From the NCBI GenBank assembly GCA_022414725.1, contig CM039462.1, forward strand, positions 16,863,666 to 16,927,665: a stretch of DNA of 64,000 nt, in the 5' to 3' direction. Source of the stretch: Microglena sp. YARC. Taxonomy: Eukaryota > Chlorophyta > Chlorophyceae > Chlamydomonadales > Chlamydomonadaceae. The translations under genes and the position numbers were made by a program. Positions 29,321-42,563 of this stretch are shown one piece after another. The notes beneath the pieces are model-generated. The model searched no databases, had not been told where the DNA came from, and was given only the letters and a program-made list of their open reading frames with translations. Numbering within the stretch: the stretch's first letter is position 1; each line of letters starts with the position of its first letter.

Positions 29321-32300
29321 CAGATCTGCATGGGCTGGAAGGCTTTGCAAAACAACATGGTGTTTTTAATTGTGCATGGTCAGATCTGCATGGGCTGGAA
29401 GGCTTTGCAAAACAACATGGTGTTTTTAATTGTGCATGGTCAGATCTGCATGGGCTGGAAGGCTTTGCAAAAAACATGGTGTTTTTAATTGTGCATGGTC
29501 AGATCTGCATGGGCTGGAAGGCTTTGCAAAACAACATGGTGTTTTTAATTGTGCATGGTCAGATCTGCATGGGCTGGAAGGCTTTGCAAAACAACATGTT
29601 TTTAATGGTGCATGGTCAGATCTGCATGGGCTGAAGGCTTTGCAAAACAACATGGTGTTTTTAATTGTGCATGGTCAGATCTGCATGGGCTGGAAGGCTT
29701 TGCAAAAAAAACATGGTGTTTTTAATGGTGCATGGTCAGATCTGCATGGGCTGGAAGGCTTTGCAAAAAAACATGGTGCTTTAATTGTGCATGGTCAGAT
29801 CTGCATGGGCTGGAAGGCTTTGCAAAACAACATGGTGTTTTTAATTGTGCATGGTCAGATCTGCATGGGCTGGAAGGCTTTGCAAAACAACATGGTGTTT
29901 TAAATTGTGCATGTCAGATCTGCATGGGCTGGAAGGCTTTGCAAAACAACATGTGTTTTTAAATTGTGCATGGTCAGATCTGCATGGGCTGGAAGGCTTT
30001 GCAAAACAACATGGTGTTTTAATTGTGCATGGTCAGATCTGCATGGGCTGGAAGGCTTTGCAAAAACAACATGGTGTTTTTAATTGTGCATGGTCAGATC
30101 TGCATGGGCTGGAAGGCTTTGCAAAACAACATGGTGTTTTTAATTGTGCATGGTCAGCTCTGCATGGGCTGGAAGGCTTTGCAAAACAACATGGTGTTTT
30201 TAATTGTGCATGGTCAGATCTGCATGGGCTGGAAGGCTTTGCAAAACAACATGGTGTTTTTAATTGTGCATGGTCAGATCTGCATGGGCTGGAAGGCTTT
30301 GCAAAACAACATGGTGTTTTTTAATTGTGCATGGTCAGATCTGCATGGGCTGGAAGGCTTTGCAAAACAACATGGTGTTTTTAATTGTGCATGGTCAGAT
30401 CTGCATGGGCTGGAAGGCTTTGCAAAACAACATGGTGTTTTTAATTGTGCATGGTCAGATCTGCATGGGCTGGAAGGCTTTGCAAAACAACATGGTGTTT
30501 TTAATTGTGCATGGTCAGATCTGCATGGGCTGGAAGGCTTTGCAAAACAACATTGGTGTTTTTAAATTGTGCATGGTCAGATCTGCATGGGCTGGAAGGC
30601 TTTGCAAAACAACATGGTGTTTTTAATTGTGCATGGTCAGATCTGCATGGGCTGGAAGGCTTTGCAAAACAACATGGTGTTTTTAATTGTGCATGGTCAG
30701 ATCTGCATGGGCTGGAAGGCTTTGCAAAACAACATGGTGTTTTTAATTGTGCATGGTCAGATCTGCATGGGCTGGAAGGCTTTGCAAAACAACATGGTGT
30801 TTTTAATTGTGCATGGTCAGATCTGCATGGGCTGGAAGGCTTTGCAAAACAACATGGTGTTTTTAATTGTGCATGGTCAGATCTGCATGGCTGGAAGGCT
30901 TTGCAAAACAACATGTGTTTTTAATTGTGCATGGTCAGATCTGCATGGGCTGGAAGGCTTTGCAAAACAACATGGTGTTTTTAATTGTGCATGGTCAGAT
31001 CTGCATGGGCTGGAAGGCTTTGCAAAACAAACATGGTGTTTTTAATTGTGCATGGTCAGATCTGCAATGGGCTGGAAGGCTTTGCAAAACAACATGGCTT
31101 TAATTGTGCATGGTCAGATCTGCATGGGCTGGAAGGCTTTGCAAAACAACATGGTGTTTTTAATTGTGCATGGTCAGATCTGCATGGGCTGGAAGGCTTT
31201 GCAAAACAAACATGGTGTTTTTAATTGTGCATGGTCAGATCTGCATGGGCTGGAAGGCTTTGCAAAACAACATGGTGTTTTTAATTGTGCATGGTCAGAT
31301 CTGCATGGGCTGGAAGGCTTTGCAAAAACAACATGTGTTTTTAATTGTGCATGGTCAGATCTGCATGGGCTGGAAGGCTTTGCAAAAACAACATGGTGTT
31401 TTTAATTGTGCATGGTCAGATCTGCATGGGCTGGAAGGCTTTGCAAAAAACAACATGGTGTTTTTAATTGTGCATGGTCAATCTGCATGGGCTGGAAGGC
31501 TTTGCAAAAACAACATGGTGTTTTTAATTGTGCATGGTCAGATCTGCATGGGCTGGAAGGCTTTGCAAAACAACATGGTGTTTTTAATTGTGCATGGTCA
31601 GATCTGCATGGGCTGGAAGGCTTTGCAAAAACAACATGGTGTTTTTAATTGTGCATGGTCAGATCTGCATGGGCTGGAAGGCTTTGCAAAACAACATGGT
31701 GTTTTAATTGTGCATGGTCAGATCTGCATGGGCTGGAAGGCTTTGCAAAAACAACATGGTGTTTTTAATTGTGCATTGGTCAGATCTGCATGGGCTGGAA
31801 GGCTTTGCAAAACAACATGGTGTTTTTAATTGTGCATGGTCAGATCTGCATGGGCTGGAAGGCTTTGCAAAACAACATGGTGTTTTTAATTGTGCATGGT
31901 CAGATCTGCATGGGCTGGAAGGCTTTGCAAAACAACATGGTGTTTTTAATTGTGCATGGTCAGATCTGCATGGGCTGGAAGGCTTTGCAAAACAACATGG
32001 TGTTTTTAAATTGTGCATGGGTCAGATCTGCATGGGCTGGAAGGCTTTGCAAAACAACATGGTGTTTTAATTGTGCCATGGTCAGATCTGCATGGGCTGG
32101 AAGGCTTTGCAAAACAACATGGTGTTTTTAATTGTGCATGGTCAGATCTGCATGGGCTGGAAGGCTTTGCAAAAACAACATGTGTTTTTAATTGTGCATG
32201 GTCAGATCTGCATGGGCTGGAAGGCTTTGCAAAACAACATGGTGTTTTTAATTGTGCATGGTCAGATCTGCATGGGCTGGAAGGCTTGCAAAACAAACAT

Positions 32301-33099
32301 GGTGTTTTTAATTGTGCATGGTCAGATCTGCATGGGCTGGAAGGCTTTGCAAAAACAACATGGTGTTTTTAAATTGTGCGATGGTCAGATCTGCATGGGC
32401 TGGAAGGCTTTGCAAAAAAACAACATGGTGTTTTTAATTGTGCATGGTCAGATCTGCATGGGCTGGAAGGCTTTGCAAAACAACTGCATTTAATGTGTGC
32501 ATGGTCAGATCTGCATGGGCTGGAAGGCTTTGCAAAAACAACATGGTGTTTTTAATTGTGCATGGTCAGATCTGCATGGGCTGGAAGGCTTTGCAAAACA
32601 ACATGGTGTTTTTTAATTGTGCATGGTCAGATCTGCATGGGCTGGAAGGCTTTGCAAAAACAACATGGTGTTTTTAATTGTGCATGGTCAGATCTGCATG
32701 GGCTGGAAGGCTTTGCAAAACAACATGGTGTTTTTAATGCGTGCCAATGGTCAGATCTGCATGGGCTGGAAGGCTTTGCAAAACAACATGGTGTTTTTAA
32801 TTGTGCATGGTCAGATCTGCATGGGCTGGAAGGCTTTGCAAAAACAACATGGTGCTTTTTTAATTGTGCATGTTTGCTGCATGGTGTTTTAATGCATGTC
32901 AGATCTGCATGGGCTGGAAGGCTTTTGCAAAACAACATGGTGTTTTAAATTGTGCATGGTCAGATCTGCATGGGCTGGAAGGCTTTGCAAAACAACATGT
33001 GTTTTTAATTGTGCATGGTCAGATCTGCATGGGCTGGAAGGCTTTGCAAAAACAACATGGTGTTTTTAATGTGCATGGTCAGATCTGCATGGGCTGGAA

Positions 33100-36000
33100 G
33101 GCTTTGCAAAAAAACATGGTGCTTTAATGGGCTGGAAGGCTTTTGCAAAAAACAAATGGTCAGATCTGCATGGGCTGGAAGGCTTTGCAAAAAACAACAT
33201 GGTGCTTAATTGTGCATGGTCAGATCTGCATGGGCTGGAAGGCTTTGCAAAACAACATGGTGTTTTTAATTGTGCATGGTCAGATCTGCATGGGCTGGAA
33301 GGCTTTGCAAAACAACATGGTGTTTTTAATTGTGCATGGTCAGATCTGCATGGGCTGGAAGGCTTTGCAAAACAACATGGTGTTTTTAATTGTGCATGGT
33401 CAGATCTGCATGGGCTGGAAGGCTTTGCAAAACAACATGGTGTTTTTAATTGTGCATGGTCAGATCTGCATGGGCTGGAAGGCTTTGGCAAAAAGGCTTT
33501 GCAACATGGTGTTTTTAATGGTGCATGGTCAGATCTGCATGGGCTGGAAGGCTTTGGCAAAAAAACATGGTGTTTTTAATTGTGCATGGTCAGATCTGCA
33601 TGGGCTGGAAGGCTTTGCAAAACAACATGGTGTTTTTAATTGGTGCATGGTCAGCATCTGCATGGGCTGGAAGGCTTTGCAAAAACAACATGGTGTTTTA
33701 ATTGTGCATGGTCAGATCTGCATGGGCTGGGAAGGCTTTGCAAAACAACATGGTGTTTTTAATTGTGCATGGTCAGATCTGCATGGGCTGGAAGGCTTTG
33801 CAAAACAACATGTGTTTTTAATTGTGCATGGTCAGATCTGCATGGCTGGAAGGCCTTTGCAAAAACAACATGGTGTTTTTAATTGTGCTGAATGGTCAGA
33901 TCTGCATGGGCTGGAAGGGCTTTGCAAAAAGACATGGTGTTTTTAATTGTGCATGGTGCATGGTCAGATCTGCATGGGCTGGAAGGCTTTTTGCAAAACA
34001 ACATGGTGTTTTTAATTGTGCATGGTCAGATCTGCATGGGCTGGAAAGCTTTGCAAAACAACATGGTGTTTTTTAATTGTGCATGGTCAGAGATCTGCAT
34101 GTGGCTGGAAGGCTTTGCAAAACAAAACAATCTGCACATGTGTTTTTAATTGTGCATGGGTCAGATCTGCATGGGCTGGAAGGCTTTGCAAACAACGTTT
34201 GCATGTCAGATCTGCATGGGCTGAAGGTGGCAAAACAACTTTAATTGTGCATGGTCTGAAGATCTGCATGGGCTGGAAGGCTTTGCAAAAAAATGTGTTT
34301 TTAAGGTGCATGGTCAGATCTGCATGGGCTGGAAGGCTTTGCAAAACAACATGGTGTTTTTTAATGTGCATGGTCAGATCTGCATGGGCTGGAAGGCTTT
34401 GCAAAACAACATGGTGTTTTTAATTGTGCATGGTCAGATCTGCATGGGCTGGAAGGCTTTGCAAAACAACATGGTGTTTTTAATTGTGCATGGTCAGATC
34501 TGCATGGGCTGGAAGGCTTTGCAAAACAACATGGTGTTTTTAATTGTGCATGGTCAGATCTGCATGGGCTGAAGGCTTTGCAAAACAACATGGTGTTTTT
34601 AATTGTGCATTGGTGGTCAGATCTGCATGGGCTGGAAGGCTTTGCAAAACAACATGGTGTTTTTAAATTGTGCATGGTCAGATCTGCATGGGCTGGAAGG
34701 CTTTGCAAAAACAACATGGTGTTTTTAATTGTGCATGGTCAGATCTGCCATGGGCTGGAAGGCTTTGCAAAACAACATGGTGTTTTTAATTTGTGCATGG
34801 TCAGATCTGCATGGGCTGGAAGGCTTTGCAAAACAACATGGTGTTTTTTAATTGTGCATGGTCAGCATCTGCATGGGCTGGGAAGGCTTTGCAAAACAAA
34901 CATGGTGTCGTTTTAAATTGTTGGCATGGTCAGATCTGCTGGGCTGGAAGGCTTTGCAAAACAAAACATGGTGTTTTTAATTGTGCATGGTCAGATCTGC
35001 ATGGGCTGGAAGGCTTTGCAAAACACATGTGTTTTTAATTGTGCCATGTCAGCTGCAGGGCTGGAAGGCTTTGCAAAACCAGGTCAGGCATGGCTGTTTT
35101 GCAAAACAAACATGGTGAAATTGTGCATGGTCAGATCTGCATGGGCTGGAAGGCTTGCAAAACAACATGGTGATGGGTTGCATGGTCAGATCTGCAATGG
35201 GCTGGAAGGCTTTGCAAAAAAACAAATGGTGTTTTTAATTTGTGCATGGTCAGATCTGCATGGGCTGGAAGGCTTTGCAAAACAACATGGTGTTTTTTTA
35301 ATTGTGCCATGGTCAGATCTGCATGGGCTGGAAGGCTTTGCAAAAAACAAACAACTACATGGGCGATGCAAAAACATTGCTTAAATTGTGCGCTGGCAGA
35401 TCTGCATGGGCTGGAAGGCTTTGCAAAAAAAGCAATTGTGCAATGGTGAGATCTGCATGGCTGGAAGGCTGGGAGGTTTGCAAAACAACATTGGCTGTGT
35501 GTTTAGGTCAGATCTGCATGGGCTGGGAAGGGCTTTGCAACAACAACTGGAGTAGATAGGGGGGTTGTTTTTTAATTGTGTATGGTCAGCTCTGCATGGG
35601 CTGGAAGGGGGGCTTTGCAAAACAGCATGGATGTTGGTTTAATTGTGCGGTTGGATGGGTCAGATCTCGCATGGGCTGGAAGGCTTTGCAAAACAACATG
35701 GTGTTTGGTGTTTTTAATGTTTGTGCATGGCAGAACTCTGCATGGGCTGGAAGGCTTTGCAAAACAACATGGTGTTTTTAATTGTGCATGGTCAGATCTG
35801 CATGGGCTGGAAGGCTTTTTTGCAAAACAACATGGGTGTTTTTAATGGTGCATGGTCAGCATCTGCAAAAAAACATGGTGGGCTTGATTGAAGGGGCTTT
35901 GCCAAAACAAAATGGTCAACATGGTGCAAAACAACATGGTGTTTTTAATTGTGCATGGTCAGATTCTGCAATGGGCTGGAAGGCTTTGCAAACAACATGG

Positions 36001-39000
36001 GTGTTTTTAAGTTTGTGCATAGTCAGTCAGATACTGCAGTGGGCTGGAAGGCTTTTTGCGATTAATTGTGATGGTCGATCTGCATGGGCTGGAGAGGCTT
36101 TGGTGTTTTAATGGTGCACGGTGGTCCAGATCTGTGCACATGGGATCGGAAATGCTTTGCAAAAAGACATGGTGTTTTTTATGGTGTTTAACGGGATGGT
36201 CAGATCTGCATGGGCTGGAAGGCTTTGCAAACAGAAACCATGTGGTTTTTTTAATTGTGCAGATGGTCAGATCTGGCATGGGCTGGAAGGCTTTGCAAGA
36301 AACAACATGGTGTTTTTAATTGTGCATGTCAGATGCTTGCATGGGCTGGAAGGCTTTGCAAACGACAACATATGGTGTTTTTAACTGGTGCAGTGGTCAG
36401 ATCTGCTGATGGGATGGAGTAGGCTTTGCAAAGGCAAGACATGTGGGTGTTTTTTTGAATTGTGCATGGTCAGATCTGCATGGGCTGGAAGGCTTTGTCA
36501 AACAACATGGGTGTGTATTTTAATTGTGCGGTTTATGGTCAGTTGAGTTCTGCATGGGCTGGAAGGGTTGCAAAACAACATGGTTGGTGATTTTTTATAT
36601 TGTGCTGGTCATGTAGAGTCTGCATGGGCTGGGGAGGTTTGCAAAACAGCATGGTGTTTTTTTAATTTGTGCATGGTCAGATCTGCATGGGCTGGATGGC
36701 TTTGCAAAAAGAACATGGGGGTGTTTTTTTAATGTGTGCTGAATGGTCAGATCTGCATGGGCTGGAAAGGCTTTGCAAAACAACATGGTGTTTTAATAGA
36801 GGTGCATGGTCAGATCTGCATGGGCTGGAAAGGCTTTGCAAATTGAAAACAAGCCCTATTGGACGGTGTTTATCTAATAGTGGCATGGTCAAGGATATCT
36901 GCATGGGCTGCGGAAGGCTTTGGCAAGAGAGCAACAATCGAGTGTGCTTTAAATAGGCGATGAAAATGGCTGCAGGATCTTCATGGATGGAAGAGTCTTG
37001 CGGCCAAGAACTAACATGGGGTTGTTTTTAAATTTGTGCATGGTCAGATCTGCATGGGCTGGAAGAGGCTATTTGCAAAACAACATCGGTTGTTTATGAG
37101 ATTTTGTGACGAATGGTCAGTGCCTGGCATGGTGTGTGAAGTCTTTGGCCGATAGAACAACATTATTGATGTTTTAATTTTAGGTGTCATTGAGGTACAA
37201 GATCTCATGGGCGATGGAAGCTTGTGGTGCAAGAACAAGCAGTTGGTGTTTTTATATGGTGCATGATGCAGGTGGGAGGGAGGTGTCTGCATGGGCTGTG
37301 GAAGGCTTGTGCAAAACAACATGGTGTTTTTAATTGTGCATGGTCAGCTCTGCATGGCTGGAAGGCTTGTGCAAGACAGAACATGGTTGTTTTTAATGGT
37401 GCATGGTCAGAGTCTGCATGGGCTGGAAGGCTTTGCAAAACAACAATGGTGTTTGGTTAATTGTGGCAATGGTCAGATCTGTATGGGCTGGAAAGGCTTT
37501 GCAAAAACAAACATGGGTGTTTTAATTGTGGCATGGTCCAGATCGTGCCATGGGCTGGAAGGCTTTGCAAAAAAACCTGGTGTTTTTAATTGTTGCATGT
37601 CAGATCTGCAAATGGGCTGGAGGCTTTGCAAACAACATGTTGCGTTTAAAGTTGTTGCATGGTCAGATCTGCAGTGGGCTGGAAGGCTTTGCAAAACAAC
37701 ATGGTGTTTTTAATGTGCATGTCAGATCTGCAATGGGCTGGAAGGCTTTTGCAAACAACATGGTGTTATTTATTGTGCATGGTCAGATCTGCATGGGCTG
37801 GAAGCTTTGCAAACAACAATGGTGTTTTTAATTGTGCATGGTCAGCTCTGCATGGGCTGGAAGGCTTTGCAAAACAACTTGGTTGTTTTTAAATTGTGCA
37901 TGGTCAGATCTGCATGGTGGAAGGCTTTTTGCAAAACAACATGGTGTTTTTTCAAATGTGCATGGTCAGATCCCTGCCAATGGGCTTGGAAGGCTTTTTG
38001 CAAAAACATGGTGCTTTAATGTGCATGGTCAGATCCTGCATGGGCTGGAAGGCTTTGCCAAAACAACAGGTGTTTTTTAATTGTGCATGGTGCAGATCTG
38101 TCCAATGGGCTGGCAGGCTTTGCAAAACACAATGGTGTTTTTAATTGTGGCATGGTCAGGATCTGGCATGGGCTGGAAGGCTTTGCAAACAACATGGTTG
38201 TTTTAGATGGTGCATGGTCAATTCTGCATGGGCTGCGAAGGCTTTTGCAAAACAACAATGGGTGTTTTTTTAATTGTGCATGGTCAGATCCTGCATGGGC
38301 TGGAAAGGCTTTGCAAAACAACATGGGTTTTTAATTGTGCATGGTCGATCTGTATGGGCTGGAAGGCTTTGCAAAACAACATGGTTGTTTTTTAATTTGG
38401 TGCATGGTTCAAGATCCTGCAATGGGCCTGTAAGGCTTTGCAAAAAAAAACATGGTGTTTATAATTGTGCATTGGTCAGCTCTGCATGGGCTGGAGGCTT
38501 TGCAAAACAACATGTGTTTTTATTGTGCATGGTCAGATCTGCTGGCTGTGGAAGGCTTTGCAAAACAACATGGTGTTTTTTATTGGTGCATGGTCAGTAT
38601 TCTGCATGGGCTGGAAGGCTTTGCAAAACTAACATGGTGTTTTTAACTGTGGCATGGTCAGATCTGCATGGGCTGGGAAGGCTTTTGCCTAAAACAAACA
38701 TGGTGTTTTTAATTGTGCATGGTCAGATCTGCATGGGCTGGAAGGCTTTGCAAAACAACATGGTGTTTTTTAATTGTGCATGCAGATCGCATGGGCTGGA
38801 AAGGCTTTGCAAACAACATGGTGTTTTTAATTGTTTGCATGGTCAGAATCTGCATGGGCTTGGAAGGCTTTGCAAAAGCAACATGGGTGTTTTTTAATTG
38901 TGCATGGTCAGCTCTGCATGGGCTGGAAGGCTTTGCAAAACAACATGTTGCGTTAAATTGTGCATGGTCAGATCTGCATGGGCTGGCAGGCTTTGCAAAA

Positions 39001-41563
39001 AAACATGGTGTTTTTAATTGTGCATGGTTAGATCTGCATGGGCTGGAAGGCTTTGCAAAACAACATGGTAATTTTAATGGTGCATCGTCAGATCTGCATG
39101 GGCTGGAAGGCTTTTGCAAAACAGAATGGTGTTTTTAATTGTGCAATGGTCAGATCTGCATGGGTTGCAAAGGCTTTGGCAAAACAACATGTGTTTTTAA
39201 TGGTGCATGGTCGATCTGCAATGGGCTTGGAAGGCTTTTTGGCAAACAACATGGTTGTTTTTAATTGTGCATGGTCAGATTCTGCATGGGCTGGAAGCTT
39301 TTTGCAAACAACATGGTGTTTTTAATTGTTGCATGGTCAGATCTGCCATGGGCTGGAAGGCTTTTGCAAAACAACATGGTGTTTTTAATTGTGCACATGG
39401 TCAGATCTTGCATGGGCTGGGAAGGCTTTGCAAAACAACATGGTGTTTTTTAATGGTGCATGGTCAGAATCTGCATGGTGGAAGGCTTTTGGCCAAAACA
39501 ACATGGTGTTTTTAATTGTGGCAATGGTCAGATCTGTAATGGGTGGAAGGCTTTGCAAAAACAACAATGGTGTTTTTTTAATGTGCAATGGTCAGATCGC
39601 ATGGGGCTGGAAAGGCTTTTTTGCAAAAAAACCTGTGGTTTTTAATTGTGCATGGTCAATCTGCATGGGCTGGGAGGCGTTTGCAAACAACATGTTGCGT
39701 TAAATTGCTGCATCGGTCAGAATCTGCATGGCTGGGAAGGTCTTTGCCAGAAACAACATGGTGTGTTAAAATACGGATTGTAGGTGCTCCCGAGTGGGTC
39801 ATGAATCGAGGGGCTGGAAGGCTTTGCAAAACAACATGGTGGTTTTTTAATTGTGCATGGTCCAGCTCTGCATGGGCTGGAATGGCTTTGCAAAACAACA
39901 ATGGTGTTTTTAATGTGCATGGTCAGGTCTGCATGGGCTTTGGAAGGCTTCTTGCAAAACAACCATTGTGTTTTTAATTGTGCATCGGTCAGATCTGTGC
40001 CATGGGCTGGAAGGCTTTGCAAACAACAGTGGTGTTTTTAATGTGCATGGTCAGCTCTGCATGGGCTGGAAGGCTTGCAAAAAGAAAACATGGTGTTTAA
40101 TTGTGCATGGTCAGATCTGCATGGGGCTGGAAGGCTTTGCAAAACATACATGGTGTTTTTAAATTGTGCATGGTAGAATCTGCATGGGCTGGAAGGCTTT
40201 GCAAAACAACATGGTGTTTTTAAATTGTGCAATGGTCCAGATTCTGCATGGGCTGGAAAGGCTTTGCAGAAAACAACATGGTGTTTTTAAATGTGCTGGT
40301 CCAGATCTGCAGGGATGGAAGGCTTCGCAAAAGACATGGTGTTTTTTAATGGTGCATTGGTCAGCTCGCATGGGCTGGAAGGCTTTGCAAAACAACATGG
40401 TGTTTTTAAAAAATTGTGCATGGTCAGATCTGCTGGGCTGGAAGGCTTTGCAAAACAAACATGGTGTTTTAAATTGGCATGGTCAGATCTGCATGGGCTG
40501 GATAGGCTTTGCAAAACAACATGTGTTTTTTAAATTGTGCATGTCAGATCTGCAATGGGCTGGAGCTTTGCAAAAACAACATGGTGTTTTAATTTGTGGG
40601 CATGGTCAGATCTGCATGGGCTGGAAGGCTTGCAAAACAATGGTTCGTTAAATTTGTGCATGGTCAAGATCTGCAAATGGGCTTGGAAGGCTTTGCAAAA
40701 CAACATGGTTCGTTAAAAAATTGTGCATGGTCAGATCTGCATGGGCTGGCAGCTTGCAAAAAAACATGGTGTTTTTAATTGTGCAATGGTCAGATCTGCA
40801 TGGGCTGGAAGGCTTTGCAAACAACATGGTGTTTTAATGGTGATGGTCCAGATCGCATGGGCTGGAAGGCTTTGGCAAACAACATGGTGCTTGTTCAATT
40901 GGTGCATGTCCAGATCTGCATGGGCTGGAAGGCTTTGCCAAAACAACATGGTGTTTTTAATTGTGCAGATTGGTCGCAGATCTGCATGGCTGGGGGAAAG
41001 GCTTTTGCAAAACAACATGTGTTTTTAATGGTGATGGTCAGATCTGGCATGGGCTGGAAGGCTTGGCAAAACAACATGGTGTTTTTAATTGTGCATGGTC
41101 AGATCTGTTGGGCTGGAAGGCTTTGCAAAAACAACATGGTGTTTTTAATTGTGGAGTGGTCAGATCTGGCATGCTGAAGGCTTTTTGCAAAAAAACCTGG
41201 GTGTTTTTAATTTGCATGGGTCAGAATCTGCATGGGCTGGGAGTTTGCAAAACCAACAATGATGCGTTAAATTGTGCATGGGTCAGATCTGCAATGGGCT
41301 GGAAGGCTTGCAAAAAAACAATGGTGTTTTTAAATGTGCTGGTCAGATCTTGCATGGGCTGGGAAGGCTTTGCAAAACAACATGGTGGTTTTTTAATTGT
41401 GCATGGTCAGAATCTGCAATGGGCGAGCGGAAGGCTTTGCAAAACACATGGTGTTTTTTTAATTTGTGCATGGTCAGGCTCTGCATGGGCCCTGGAAGGC
41501 TTTGCAAAACAACTGGTGTTTTGGTTTAATTGTTGCCTATGGTCCAGATTCTGCAATGGGGCT
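33100..41563. other. Indel-rich left flank of the gap
   Basis: Monomers here still align to the consensus but with frequent one- or two-base insertions and deletions (GGTG/GTG, AAAAC/AAAAAC, extra G or T), growing worse at 35000-37300 and persisting to the Ns. Substitutions are less common. This pattern fits uncorrected long-read consensus near a contig end better than mutation alone. Confidence 0.6.
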
Positions 41564-42563
41564 NNNNNNNNNNNNNNNNNNNNNNNNNNNNNNNNNNNNN
41601 NNNNNNNNNNNNNNNNNNNNNNNNNNNNNNNNNNNNNNNNNNNNNNNNNNNNNNNNNNNNNNNNNNNNNNNNNNNNNNNNNNNNNNNNNNNNNNNNNNNN
41701 NNNNNNNNNNNNNNNNNNNNNNNNNNNNNNNNNNNNNNNNNNNNNNNNNNNNNNNNNNNNNNNNNNNNNNNNNNNNNNNNNNNNNNNNNNNNNNNNNNNN
41801 NNNNNNNNNNNNNNNNNNNNNNNNNNNNNNNNNNNNNNNNNNNNNNNNNNNNNNNNNNNNNNNNNNNNNNNNNNNNNNNNNNNNNNNNNNNNNNNNNNNN
41901 NNNNNNNNNNNNNNNNNNNNNNNNNNNNNNNNNNNNNNNNNNNNNNNNNNNNNNNNNNNNNNNNNNNNNNNNNNNNNNNNNNNNNNNNNNNNNNNNNNNN
42001 NNNNNNNNNNNNNNNNNNNNNNNNNNNNNNNNNNNNNNNNNNNNNNNNNNNNNNNNNNNNNNNNNNNNNNNNNNNNNNNNNNNNNNNNNNNNNNNNNNNN
42101 NNNNNNNNNNNNNNNNNNNNNNNNNNNNNNNNNNNNNNNNNNNNNNNNNNNNNNNNNNNNNNNNNNNNNNNNNNNNNNNNNNNNNNNNNNNNNNNNNNNN
42201 NNNNNNNNNNNNNNNNNNNNNNNNNNNNNNNNNNNNNNNNNNNNNNNNNNNNNNNNNNNNNNNNNNNNNNNNNNNNNNNNNNNNNNNNNNNNNNNNNNNN
42301 NNNNNNNNNNNNNNNNNNNNNNNNNNNNNNNNNNNNNNNNNNNNNNNNNNNNNNNNNNNNNNNNNNNNNNNNNNNNNNNNNNNNNNNNNNNNNNNNNNNN
42401 NNNNNNNNNNNNNNNNNNNNNNNNNNNNNNNNNNNNNNNNNNNNNNNNNNNNNNNNNNNNNNNNNNNNNNNNNNNNNNNNNNNNNNNNNNNNNNNNNNNN
42501 NNNNNNNNNNNNNNNNNNNNNNNNNNNNNNNNNNNNNNNNNNNNNNNNNNNNNNNNNNNNNNN
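41564..42563. other. Assembly gap, exactly 1000 N
   Basis: The run is exactly 1000 Ns, a round size, so the true missing length is unknown. Array monomers lie on both sides. Open frames crossing it are artefacts. Confidence 0.99.
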